Shown in pieces: positions 1-5,963 of a DNA stretch of 17,089 nucleotides. This DNA comes from UPXZ01 sp035402725. GTDB taxonomy: Bacteria > Bacteroidota > Bacteroidia > Bacteroidales > Paludibacteraceae. Below the pieces are notes generated by a model. That model did no database searches. It was not told the origin of the DNA and saw only the letters and a program-made list of their open reading frames with translations. The stretch's first letter is position 1. Each line of letters starts with the position of its first letter. Location: positions 1 to 17,089 of the forward strand of contig DAONDU010000040.1 of NCBI GenBank assembly GCA_035402725.1. Reading direction: 5' to 3'. The position numbers and the translations under genes were made by a program.

Positions 1-289
1 CCTGATATTGCTTCTTTATATGTTCTTCAGGTACTTCCGGTTTTGTCATATTGTTAGCGTCGATTAACTGAATGACTTCCGTATTCCTCTCCCTGCCTCC
101 TATCCCGAGCTCTTTGGATATCCCGGGTATTGTAACAGCCAGTACTGCCAAAACCGCGACTGAGATAAAAGCAATAAGATGACGTTTGGATGAATCCTGA
201 CGAAGCCTGTATGCGCCGTAATCTTTGTTCTTTCCTTCAAAAATGATGTTTAACCATTCCTGCGAAGTTAAATTAATGTCGTGTGCCAT
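1..289 (-). CDS. TonB-family energy transducer, N-terminal part (runs off the left edge)
   Basis: The first 96 codons of a TonB-like protein are visible; the rest lies beyond the window. TonB proteins carry proton-motive energy from ExbB/ExbD in the inner membrane to outer-membrane receptors. The translated start reads MAHDINLTSQEWLNIIFEGK and continues with NKDYGAYRLR. This E-W-L..I-x-F-E-G-[KR]-N-K-x-Y-G-A-Y-x-L-R signature is what I know from the cytoplasmic N-termini of Bacteroidota TonB proteins. A single membrane helix follows at about residues 37-57, then the start of a proline- and charge-bearing periplasmic stretch. The start is the only ATG in frame ahead of the motif. The C-terminal TonB domain cannot be seen, so the call rests on the N-terminal signature and the helix. 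No exbB or exbD lies upstream; a 274-bp gap separates it from the TPR regulator. Confidence 0.82.
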   Translation of the reverse strand, partial: MAHDINLTSQEWLNIIFEGKNKDYGAYRLRQDSSKRHLIAFISVAVLAVLAVTIPGISKELGIGGRERNTEVIQLIDANNMTKPEVPEEHIKKQYQ

Positions 290-301
290 GTCGATTAAAT
301 T

Positions 302-382
302 TTAAATTGTTAAGTAACCCGATTTTACCTGAACAGGCAGTTCTTTTTTTCCGGTCGTAAGATGAAGTTGTTTATTCTGCAT
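302..382 (-). CDS. Possible 26-codon leader ORF ahead of the TonB gene
   Basis: An ATG-to-TAA reading frame of 26 codons (MQNKQLHLTTGKKELPVQVK then SGYLTI) ends 12 bp before the TonB-family start. It begins about 38 nt downstream of a TAACTTTG box at 420-427. It is basic and lacks a signal peptide or a run of one amino acid that would suggest classical attenuation. I do not recognise it. It may be a chance frame; only its position between a candidate promoter and a start codon argues for it. Confidence 0.18.
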   Translation of the reverse strand: MQNKQLHLTTGKKELPVQVKSGYLTI

Positions 383-419
383 TTTATTAGGAACTGTAAC
401 TGCTTTGTTTTGCGTATGA

Positions 420-427
420 CAAAGTTA
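420..427 (-). promoter_or_regulatory. Candidate Bacteroidota -7 box (TAACTTTG) for the TonB gene
   Basis: On the minus strand the octamer TAACTTTG matches the TAnnTTTG -7 consensus known for the primary sigma factor of Bacteroidota. It would start a transcript near 412-415 with a leader of about 125 nt before the TonB start. No convincing TTTG-type -33 box is seen at the usual spacing. The same bases follow a hairpin at 430-454 and could instead be the U-rich tail of a terminator. Confidence 0.35.
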
Positions 428-429
428 AA

Positions 430-454
430 GCCCGTACAGAGGTTTTGTACGGGC
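430..454 (-). terminator. Intrinsic terminator-like hairpin downstream of the TPR regulator
   Basis: A perfect 9-bp stem, GCCCGTACA at 430-438 paired with TGTACGGGC at 446-454, closes a 7-nt loop. Read on the minus strand it is followed by TTTAACTTTG, a moderately U-rich tail. It lies about 110 bp beyond the stop of the TPR regulator and ahead of the TonB gene, where a terminator would be expected. The tail is not a pure U run, so termination may be partial. Confidence 0.55.
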
Positions 455-466
455 CTGTCCTGAAGT

Positions 467-485
467 TAACGCCCAAACGGCGTTA
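467..485. other. Second short hairpin between the TPR regulator and the TonB gene
   Basis: TAACGCC at 467-473 pairs with GGCGTTA at 479-485 (7 bp, 5-nt loop). It sits just upstream, in minus-strand terms, of the 430-454 hairpin. No U-run follows on either strand, so it is more likely a 3'-end mRNA structure for the TPR regulator transcript than a terminator by itself. Confidence 0.4.
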
Positions 486-563
486 TCAAATTACTTTACA
501 GGCATTTACACAAATTTAATTAACGGAAAGGAAATGATAATCAGACTGTTTTTCGTACCGGCA

Positions 564-2312
564 TTACATGTCAGCCTCCAGTTTTTTGGGAATTTTCACC
601 TTATTCTCCTGCATTTTTTTCTTCAGTTTCGATTTGCGAACCCGTATACTTTCCACCGAAGTATTCATCAGGGTAGCCATCTGCTGATTGTCGGATCCGG
701 TAGCCATAAAGGCCAGCATCATCTTTTCACTTTCGTTGAAGAGGCCGCTGTCTTCTGTACTTATTCCGGTAAGCCCGGAGAAAAGTTCGTCAGTCAGGAA
801 TTGTGGTTCGGTAACTCGGGTGGTTTGCACAAAGTCGCGGTATTCGTTTTCAATCTTTTGCAGTATCTGAGGATTTTTGGTGATGTAGCTGTTGCTTTGC
901 AAATCGAGCAGAAAATTTTTTATCGCGTTATTGCGCTGCGATATCTGCCGGTAAATGGGTATCACAAATTGTTTCTCTATCAGTTTTCTTTCCGTAAGCT
1001 GCTTGTCGAGCATCATCTGCTTTTCATTGGCTTCCGCTATCAGCTGCTTCTGTTCGAGTATCTTTTTTTCCTGCAATAACGATTTTTGCTGTTCCATCTG
1101 CAGCCGCGACCGGTTTCTGAAAATCAGCAGGGTGATTATCAGCCCCATGGTCAGGATTATAAGCACCAACCGGAGGACTATATTGTTGTTTTTAAGTTTA
1201 ATGGCCCTGTTCTCTGCCGAAGCGACATCATACTTACGTTCCAACTCCATTATCTGCGTATTGAGCTGATTGTTGATGGTTTTATTCATCAAGCGGTAAA
1301 CCTGCTGATAGGCAGCGGTGCTTTTATCCCACATCTTCAACTGCGATGCCAATTCTGCCACATTCAGGTAGTAGTAATAGTTGAGGTAGAAGGTGGTGTC
1401 GCGGATATTACGGGTTGCCAGTTCGCCGTAATGCAATGCGCTGTCGGGTTGGTTCATGAATTTGTAGTTGTCCGAAATGCGATAATAATCGGCAAGCAGC
1501 GCGCTGCTATCCTTGTTTTGTATATCGGTACGAAGCAGGTTGTAATCTATTTTAAGTGCCGTTCGGTATCGCTTCAGGCTGTTGTAATATATTGCTTCCG
1601 CATTCCGGATATCACGGATTTGATCCGGGGAAACATTCGAAAAAGATTGCAGGGTTTCGAGCAGCGTTCGGGCAGTGAGGAAATCTAGCGCTTTCATGCG
1701 GTTCCAGTACATTTCGCGGCAGGTTTTGAATAGCACCACGCTGTCTTTCAAATTCTCTGCAATGACAAAGGCCTTTTTGAAGTATTCGTGCGCCTGGTTC
1801 ACGTTGTTGTTTTTGGTGTGAATGACGCCCAGGTAATAACAGGCAATCTGCAAAGTTTTCTGGTCAGTCGGAGTGGTTTCTGAAAGAATTAAAGCTTCTT
1901 TAATCGGAAGATATGCCCTGTTGTCCGCAATGCCGGTATGAAACCGGGTAATTCCCTGGTATATCAGAGCCCTCAGGTAATTACCGGGATTATATTCAGG
2001 ACGCATGGAAAAAGCATTGACCGTTGCCGTAATCATACTATCCGAAGGCAAGGATCTGCCCATGTTTTCAGCAGCTACCGACAGGATCAGACCTGTATAG
2101 GCACGGTCATAACCGGTCTGTTGATTCTGTTTAATCAGATTGTTGACGACATTATACACATACCTGGGATACCGGTAAGCCATACTATCCAGTTCAACAA
2201 GATTTTCGGCCGGTTGCTGCTCATCAACCGGTCGACAGGCAGCCTGACCGATCAGTATGAATAAAAACCACAAACAAAATACGGATTTCGGCAGTCTTCG
2301 GGTTCTCGGCAT
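564..2312 (-). CDS. Lipoprotein-like TPR / transmembrane / coiled-coil / HTH regulator
   Basis: This 582-aa protein has the layout of a widespread Bacteroidota class of membrane regulators. A basic hydrophobic signal at residues 5-25 ends in GQAAC, an imperfect lipobox with Cys26. A helical TPR-like region follows, clearest at about 157-190, 274-302 and 311-343. A membrane helix lies at about 378-398. A charged coiled coil at about 400-447 leads into a C-terminal LuxR-like helix-turn-helix at about 525-566, with the ESEKMMLAFMATGSDNQQMA start and the basic RVRKSKLKKK recognition end. By family logic the TPR part is periplasmic and the HTH cytoplasmic, so an envelope signal could act on transcription; target genes are unknown. 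It starts 29 bp after the DUF3037 gene with no clear terminator between, so it may be the last gene of the kinase cluster. Whether the N-terminus is truly lipidated is uncertain because Gln sits at -3. Confidence 0.8.
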   Translation of the reverse strand: MPRTRRLPKSVFCLWFLFILIGQAACRPVDEQQPAENLVELDSMAYRYPRYVYNVVNNLIKQNQQTGYDRAYTGLILSVAAENMGRSLPSDSMITATVNAFSMRPEYNPGNYLRALIYQGITRFHTGIADNRAYLPIKEALILSETTPTDQKTLQIACYYLGVIHTKNNNVNQAHEYFKKAFVIAENLKDSVVLFKTCREMYWNRMKALDFLTARTLLETLQSFSNVSPDQIRDIRNAEAIYYNSLKRYRTALKIDYNLLRTDIQNKDSSALLADYYRISDNYKFMNQPDSALHYGELATRNIRDTTFYLNYYYYLNVAELASQLKMWDKSTAAYQQVYRLMNKTINNQLNTQIMELERKYDVASAENRAIKLKNNNIVLRLVLIILTMGLIITLLIFRNRSRLQMEQQKSLLQEKKILEQKQLIAEANEKQMMLDKQLTERKLIEKQFVIPIYRQISQRNNAIKNFLLDLQSNSYITKNPQILQKIENEYRDFVQTTRVTEPQFLTDELFSGLTGISTEDSGLFNESEKMMLAFMATGSDNQQMATLMNTSVESIRVRKSKLKKKMQENKVKIPKKLEADM

Positions 2313-2341
2313 ATCTGATGGATTTTTTTAGAAAAAAGGAA

Positions 2342-2737
2342 TTACATTACCAACTCGGCGAATAATTCGTCCAGCTTCTTTTCCGGATTATCGGTAAATC
2401 CATTGTGGGGTCGTGAAGTCTGTATGCAGGTACTGCGGACAGCTGTAAGCCAGCGAAAACGCTCTGCTATGTCCATCTCAGCTATTTTACCACCCGACTG
2501 GTCACCGTTACAAATCTTTGAGAAAGATTTCAGGGTATTGCCAAGCAAGTCAAAATATAGTTCGGTCGCAGTCCGGCAAATCTGTTCAATATCTGGTCTG
2601 TATTTCATGCCAATATATTTTGCCTCTTTTGAAAACAAAATAATTCCGATATTAATAAACTCTTCGCGTTCCACCTTAGGGAAAAGACGTATCACCGCGT
2701 ATTCATAAAAGTATTTTCCGCGCATTGAGAGCTTCAT
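2342..2737 (-). CDS. DUF3037 family protein
   Basis: A 131-aa soluble protein whose N-terminal half carries the DUF3037 signature: YEYAVIRLFPKVEREEFIN followed by IGIILF and, later, a helical C-terminal half with a DELFAELV end. No signal peptide or membrane helix is seen. Molecular function is unknown to me. Its start lies inside the end of the HipA-like kinase gene, an overlap of 35 bp (23 bp if Met5 is the start), which points to translational coupling and a shared task with the kinase. DUF3037 genes are, as I recall, commonly found beside this class of short HipA-like kinases, so the two probably form a conserved module. I chose Met1 because it gives the longest frame; Met5 is about as likely. 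Confidence 0.85.
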   Translation of the reverse strand: MKLSMRGKYFYEYAVIRLFPKVEREEFINIGIILFSKEAKYIGMKYRPDIEQICRTATELYFDLLGNTLKSFSKICNGDQSGGKIAEMDIAERFRWLTAVRSTCIQTSRPHNGFTDNPEKKLDELFAELVM

Positions 2738-3485
2738 TTAAAAATATTTCCGATTGTGTCCTTCTTTTACTCAGGAATTTGAAATAGATTTCCCGGATGA
2801 TTTCAGGTGTTTCCCCGTTTTCATTCCAGTGTGCCCATTCATCGGGAATGAGATTCACCACTTCGCTCAGTACTTCATCGTTGAGTATGTCGCGGCATTC
2901 TTCATCAGCTTCATGTAGTTGTGAAGCAAATTCGAGCAACACATGATCTTTTATAAGCGGGAAAGGGCGTACTGCCTGCTTTTCCCAATTTGTCCAGGTA
3001 TGGTGGAAATAAAGTGTTGAGCCATGATCTATCAGCCACAGTTCCTTGTGCCACATCAGCATATTGGTATTCTTCACAGTGCGGTCCACATTGGTCAGAA
3101 ATGCATCCATCCATACTATCTTTGAGGCCAGAGCTGCATCAATTTTTGTTGTAACCGGATCGTAAGCCAGAGCTCCGGATAAAAAATGCAGTCCAAGGTT
3201 CAGACCTGTACTGGCTTTGAGCAAATCCTGAATTTCCTCATCGCCTTCCGATCGACCGAAAGCTTCATCGAGTTGAACAAAAACCAGTTCCGGAATTTTC
3301 AAATTGAGATATTTCGCTACCGCACCTCCTATCAACTCGGAAATCAGCATCTTAGTTCCGTGTCCTGAGCCCCGGAACTTAACAACATAGTTAAAACCAT
3401 CGTCGGCTTCGGCAAGTGCAGGCAGCGATCCACCTTCGCGCAACGGCATGATATAGCGATTTACATTGACTGTTCTCAAATTCAT
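2703..3485 (-). CDS. HipA-like protein kinase-fold enzyme (short HipA_2 type)
   Basis: A 260-aa cytoplasmic protein resembling the catalytic core of HipA Ser/Thr kinases, but far shorter than classical HipA of about 440 aa and without its N-terminal subdomain. Visible catalytic features are: a candidate ATP-binding Lys36 in YVVKFRGSGHG; a catalytic-loop segment DAFLTNVDRTVKNTN with Asp134 and Asn139/Asn141; and a metal-binding DHG in LIDHGSTLYF with Asp153. All key positions appear intact, so it is likely an active phosphotransferase; the substrate is unknown. There is no HipB-type DNA-binding antitoxin gene beside it. The partner is the DUF3037 gene, whose start overlaps its 3' end. It begins 11 bp after the small secreted protein gene, so the three are probably one transcript. 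Family members are often mislabelled as aminotransferases; nothing here supports that. Confidence 0.82.
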   Translation of the reverse strand: MNLRTVNVNRYIMPLREGGSLPALAEADDGFNYVVKFRGSGHGTKMLISELIGGAVAKYLNLKIPELVFVQLDEAFGRSEGDEEIQDLLKASTGLNLGLHFLSGALAYDPVTTKIDAALASKIVWMDAFLTNVDRTVKNTNMLMWHKELWLIDHGSTLYFHHTWTNWEKQAVRPFPLIKDHVLLEFASQLHEADEECRDILNDEVLSEVVNLIPDEWAHWNENGETPEIIREIYFKFLSKRRTQSEIFLNEALNARKILL

Positions 3486-3496
3486 AGTTGAATATT

Positions 3497-3937
3497 TTAA
3501 TTAAACCGGTATCTGATGCCCCACAAATGCCGGAAACTAAAGTCACCAGCATCATCCACATTGACATCCATAGCAGGGGCAAACTCCACAAGCAGCGACA
3601 GCTTTTTAAAGTTTTTAAGCGGAAAAACTTCGAGCACCAGCGGAAGAGTTATTTCATTCAGATAAACTTCGTTAAAAGGCATACTGTTTAAGCCCAATCC
3701 AACGGAAAAGCGGTGATACTCGTGCGTTTTGAAATTATGAAACAAATCCAGTTCGAAACCAAGGTCATAAAAGCCGGTATTGGCAAAAGTTTTGAGTTCC
3801 GCACTGAAAGGCTTCCGGCTATCGGTGCTGATGCCAAGGGCATAAATGGAATAAGAAGTGACCGAAAGTTGAGCTTTAGCGGAAGCGGCAAACAGAATAG
3901 CAATAAAAATTGTAAAAACAGTTAAAGATTTTTTCAT
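3497..3937 (-). CDS. Small secreted beta-rich (outer-membrane barrel-like) protein
   Basis: From the ATG at 3937 the product is 146 aa with a classic signal peptide: MKKS, a hydrophobic core to about residue 19, and an AKA cleavage site after residue 22. The mature part alternates hydrophobic and polar residues in short strands (for instance GFYDLGFELDLF, RFSVGLGLN, LPLVLEVFPL, LSLLVEFAPAM) and ends in IRYRFN, close to the aromatic C-terminal signal of barrel strands. At roughly 124 mature residues it could form a small barrel or a periplasmic beta-sandwich. I do not recognise a family. The frame extends 30 codons further upstream, but that extension (MKFNLLFHLFQKF...) would bury the signal peptide and crosses the likely promoter, so I reject it. 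It lies 11 bp ahead of the HipA-like kinase gene, probably as first gene of the cluster. Confidence 0.7.
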   Translation of the reverse strand: MKKSLTVFTIFIAILFAASAKAQLSVTSYSIYALGISTDSRKPFSAELKTFANTGFYDLGFELDLFHNFKTHEYHRFSVGLGLNSMPFNEVYLNEITLPLVLEVFPLKNFKKLSLLVEFAPAMDVNVDDAGDFSFRHLWGIRYRFN

Positions 3938-3975
3938 TTTACGTTCGTTCAATATGTTAACAGGAAAACTCTGTA

Positions 3976-3983
3976 CGAAGGTA
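3976..3983 (-). promoter_or_regulatory. Candidate -7 box (TACCTTCG) for the kinase cluster
   Basis: The minus-strand octamer TACCTTCG differs by one base from the Bacteroidota TAnnTTTG consensus. It lies about 39 bp ahead of the secreted-protein start, giving a leader of roughly 33 nt. The expected TTTG at about -33 is not evident, so the assignment is tentative. Confidence 0.3.
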
Positions 3984-4068
3984 AAACAAAATTTTTGAAA
4001 TAAGTGAAAAAGCAGATTAAATTTCAATACCTTGGTTAACCTGAGTTATAACTCACCGTAATTTCAAT

Positions 4069-4077
4069 TTAAAAAAT
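4069..4077. repeat. Left 9-bp target-site duplication (TTAAAAAAT) of the MITE-like element
   Basis: TTAAAAAAT abuts the outer end of the left terminal inverted repeat, and an identical copy abuts the right one at 4310-4318. A perfect 9-bp match exactly at both ends is what a transposase-mediated insertion leaves behind. Confidence 0.75.
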
Positions 4078-4104
4078 CATTATTGTCCGATAAAGATTAT
4101 GTAC

Positions 4105-4119
4105 TGCTACTCTGTAGCA
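4105..4119. repeat. Mini-hairpin 1 inside the MITE (TGCTAC-TCT-GTAGCA)
   Basis: A perfect 6-bp stem with a TCT loop. It shares its design, 6-bp stem ending in AC/GT around a TCT (or AGA) triloop, with hairpins at 4156-4170 and 4176-4190, while the outer stem bases differ in a pairing-preserving way. Confidence 0.6.
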
Positions 4120-4155
4120 AAAATTCAGTATTGTAAAATCTTGCTAAAAAGATTT

Positions 4156-4170
4156 AGCCACTCTGTGGCT
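4156..4170. repeat. Mini-hairpin 2 inside the MITE (AGCCAC-TCT-GTGGCT)
   Basis: The same 15-nt design as hairpin 1: a 6-bp stem and a TCT loop. Stem differences from hairpin 1 (AGCC versus TGCT at the outer end) are matched on the other arm, so pairing is preserved. Confidence 0.6.
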
Positions 4171-4175
4171 GTTTT

Positions 4176-4190
4176 TGCAACAGAGTTGCA
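4176..4190. repeat. Mini-hairpin 3 inside the MITE, inverted copy (TGCAAC-AGA-GTTGCA)
   Basis: A 6-bp stem with an AGA loop. Its reverse complement has the TCT loop, so it is the same unit in the opposite orientation, 5 bp after hairpin 2. Again the stem bases differ but stay paired. Confidence 0.6.
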
Positions 4191-4224
4191 GCATATTTGT
4201 AGAATATAAGTTCGTACAGATAAG

Positions 4225-4243
4225 TAAGCCCCTGCAGGGCTTA
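4225..4243. repeat. Hairpin 4 inside the MITE (TAAGCCC ... GGGCTTA)
   Basis: A 7-bp stem, TAAGCCC at 4225-4231 and GGGCTTA at 4237-4243, with loop CTGCA. It has a different design from the three 15-nt hairpins and is the most stable of the four. No U-run follows on either strand, so it does not look like a terminator. Confidence 0.55.
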
Positions 4244-4309
4244 ATGCCTATATTTGCTTAATTATCTCCATATTATAATGTTTTCTTAGTTTTTCATCGG
4301 ACAACAATG

Positions 4310-4318
4310 TTAAAAAAT
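4310..4318. repeat. Right 9-bp target-site duplication (TTAAAAAAT) of the MITE-like element
   Basis: This is an exact copy of 4069-4077, directly next to the right inverted repeat. Confidence 0.75.
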
Positions 4319-4473
4319 ATATTATGTTGCAGAAATGAATAAGGAGCATACAGGAATGCTAGTGATGCACTCAGAAATCGATGTTAAGCACTAATAATTG
4401 ATTTTCGAATGGGTTTATTCAATTTACTGTGACAGTTAATGATGGAAAAAGGCAGGTAAAGTGATATTATCGG
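4319..4473. other. Non-coding stretch between the MITE and the PAP2 gene
   Basis: I see no gene, terminator or clear repeat here. An AGCAT/ATGCT pair near 4345-4360 is too short to weigh. Together with 3938-4077 and the MITE it forms the only stretch above 300 bp without a gene in the window. Confidence 0.5.
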
Positions 4474-5133
4474 TTAATAAATCCACAAACTGTAAGGGAT
4501 CAGCGCAATGAAAGAGGCTGCCATTACCCAAAGGGGTAGCTTCAGGTTGAGTGCAGAAGTGTTGGATGGTACGTTTTCCAGATGGATTTTAGTAAACAGC
4601 AGGTACACGAGGAATGCTACTCCCGCTCCTACCAATGCTCCGCCAATAACATCGCCGGGATAATGAACGCCCAGGTAAATACGAGAAAAGGAGACTAGAG
4701 TTGCCCAGATTAATACCGATATGGTATATTTACGGTTTTTGAAAAACAGTGAGGTAAGCAAAGCCAGTCCGAAGGAATTGGCGGCATGAGAGGAAACAAA
4801 ACCGTATTTCCCACCCCGATAGCCTTTCAGCAGGCAGACCATGTTTTCTATTTCGGGATTTCGTGAGGGACGCAGCCGGTGTACCATATCCTTAATCAGT
4901 CCGGATGAAATCTGATCGGCAAGGAGAATACAAATAATTAATGCGAGAATAATCAAAAAGGATTTTCGCTTCAGGTATTTAATCAGAATAAAAATAAGAG
5001 CAATGTAGAAAGGTATCCAGGTAAATTTATTGCTGATGCCATACATCAGTCCATCCCAAAAATCGGGATAGTCGTTGTTCAGCACCAACAACCACTGTTT
5101 GTCAATACTATCGAGTGTCTGAATGAAATCCAT
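4474..5133 (-). CDS. PAP2-family membrane phosphatase
   Basis: This 219-aa integral membrane protein has all three motifs of the PAP2 (type 2 phosphatidic acid phosphatase) superfamily: KDMVHRLRP at residues 81-89 (K-x6-RP), SSH at 114-116 in FVSSHAAN, and SRIYLGVHYPGD at 150-161 (SR-x5-H-x3-D). His157 is the expected nucleophile, with His116 as general acid and Asp161 in support. Hydrophobic segments at about 37-53, 57-77, 118-131, 137-150, 162-182 and 200-217 suggest a six-helix inner-membrane enzyme with the active site facing the periplasm. Likely substrates are lipid phosphates such as undecaprenyl diphosphate, phosphatidylglycerophosphate or lipid A; the sequence does not decide. Motif 2 has Ser-Ser-His where Pro-Ser-Gly-His is usual, a tolerated variant. 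It starts 67 bp after batE with no terminator visible, so it may be read from the Bat operon. Confidence 0.9.
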   Translation of the reverse strand: MDFIQTLDSIDKQWLLVLNNDYPDFWDGLMYGISNKFTWIPFYIALIFILIKYLKRKSFLIILALIICILLADQISSGLIKDMVHRLRPSRNPEIENMVCLLKGYRGGKYGFVSSHAANSFGLALLTSLFFKNRKYTISVLIWATLVSFSRIYLGVHYPGDVIGGALVGAGVAFLVYLLFTKIHLENVPSNTSALNLKLPLWVMAASFIALIPYSLWIY

Positions 5134-5200
5134 TTAACATCTATTAGTGACTGGTGTTTAGTCTGTTTGTTTTACTTGTAGCTTGTACCATGTAACTTTA

Positions 5201-5962
5201 TCAAATCCTTTCAATAGCACTTTCTTCCACCCATCCCACAGCACCATTTTCGAGGGTGATTTCTGACCAGCCACCTAAAACACTCTTCACTTTCACCAGT
5301 GTACCTTCATGCAACTGAAAAAGATCGGTGCCACTCTGATCGGGTGAACTTTTTACTGCCACAGTTCCCGACATGATGACAGCTTCGTGGTGGTTTATAA
5401 ACTGGTCTTTCCGGATACCTGAAAAACTCAGCGAAATGACACATAAAATTCCGAAGAAGACTGACGCGAAAAATGAGTATTTACGGCGGCTCCGGATACG
5501 GGAAAAAGCAAACAGAAAAAAGAGAGCAAGCATGAGAACAAAACACACAACACTAATTACAGCCCACTGATTTGATGTATTGGACTTGATCAGTGAATTG
5601 GTCCATTTCCTGATGAAAAAGGTAGGTGTTGTATTAACATTGTCAACAATTTTGCTTTCGGCAATATCCAGATTATAGGAAGCATCCTCGTAACCGGGAT
5701 CGATGCGCAGGGCACGTTCGTAATTGAGTATTGCATGCCCTATCTCGTTAGCTTTGTAGTAGCTGTTTCCAATGTTGTAATACAACTCGGCCGAAACTCC
5801 CTTTTTCAGTTCTTCTTCGTAAATGCGAGCTGCATCGGTAAACTGACCCTGCTTATACATCTGGTTTGCCAGTGCAATCTGGTCATTTTGTCGATTGGTC
5901 TGAGACATTGTCGGACCAAACAAAACCGAAATCAGCAAGAATACTATATAAATCCGTTTCAT
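5201..5962 (-). CDS. batE: BatE: TPR and SH3-domain protein of the Bat operon
   Basis: A 253-aa protein with a signal peptide (about residues 1-20), TPR units at about 26-90 (AARIYEEELKKG, AELYYNIGNSYYKANEIGHA, AILNYERALRIDP), two membrane helices at about 131-152 and 163-183, and a C-terminal bacterial SH3-like domain at about 190-250 (AVIMSGTVAVKSSPDQSGT... LHEGTLVKV... GGWSEI... GAVGWVE). This is the expected BatE layout, with the TPR and SH3 parts probably both in the periplasm. It begins 1 bp after the batD stop, so translation is coupled. Its role is probably as a scaffold within the Bat membrane complex; biochemistry is not settled. Confidence 0.88.
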   Translation of the reverse strand: MKRIYIVFLLISVLFGPTMSQTNRQNDQIALANQMYKQGQFTDAARIYEEELKKGVSAELYYNIGNSYYKANEIGHAILNYERALRIDPGYEDASYNLDIAESKIVDNVNTTPTFFIRKWTNSLIKSNTSNQWAVISVVCFVLMLALFFLFAFSRIRSRRKYSFFASVFFGILCVISLSFSGIRKDQFINHHEAVIMSGTVAVKSSPDQSGTDLFQLHEGTLVKVKSVLGGWSEITLENGAVGWVEESAIERI

Positions 5963-5963
5963 A

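Larger units (their letters stand above)
4078..4309. mobile_element. 232-bp MITE-like non-autonomous element
   Basis: The ends are inverted repeats: 4078-4096 reads CATTATTGTCCGATAAAGA, and the reverse complement of 4291-4309 reads CATTGTTGTCCGATGAAAA, matching at 16 of 19 positions with the core TTGTCCGAT fully kept. Identical 9-bp repeats (TTAAAAAAT) flank it directly. There is no reading frame of note inside, so it must be moved by a transposase encoded elsewhere. A 9-bp duplication fits IS4-type transposases among others, but I cannot name the parent element. The interior holds four short hairpins, described separately. It lies between the PAP2 gene and the promoter of the kinase cluster, about 90 bp upstream of the candidate -7 box, so it interrupts no gene. 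Confidence 0.78.

Noticed and set aside
534..1079. Plus-strand frame of 181 codons opposite the TPR regulator
   Set aside because: It lies over a well-supported minus-strand gene, has no recognisable motif and looks like an antisense shadow; the same holds for the other long plus-strand frames in the window.
2313..2341. A/T-rich pairing (TTTTTT with AAAAAA) between DUF3037 and the TPR regulator as a terminator
   Set aside because: The stem has only A-T pairs and almost no loop, so it is too weak to count as an intrinsic terminator.
2703..3485. A complete HipAB toxin-antitoxin locus
   Set aside because: The kinase is the short HipA_2-type form, and no HipB-like helix-turn-helix gene is beside it; DUF3037 is not a known antitoxin.
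3938..4027. N-terminal extension of the small secreted protein to 4027
   Set aside because: The extra 30 codons would bury a textbook signal peptide (MKKS... AKA) and cross the candidate promoter box at 3976-3983.
5165..5200. TTGTA-type short repeats between batE and the PAP2 gene
   Set aside because: The copies are only 5-6 bp and imperfect; chance in an AT-rich gap is sufficient.
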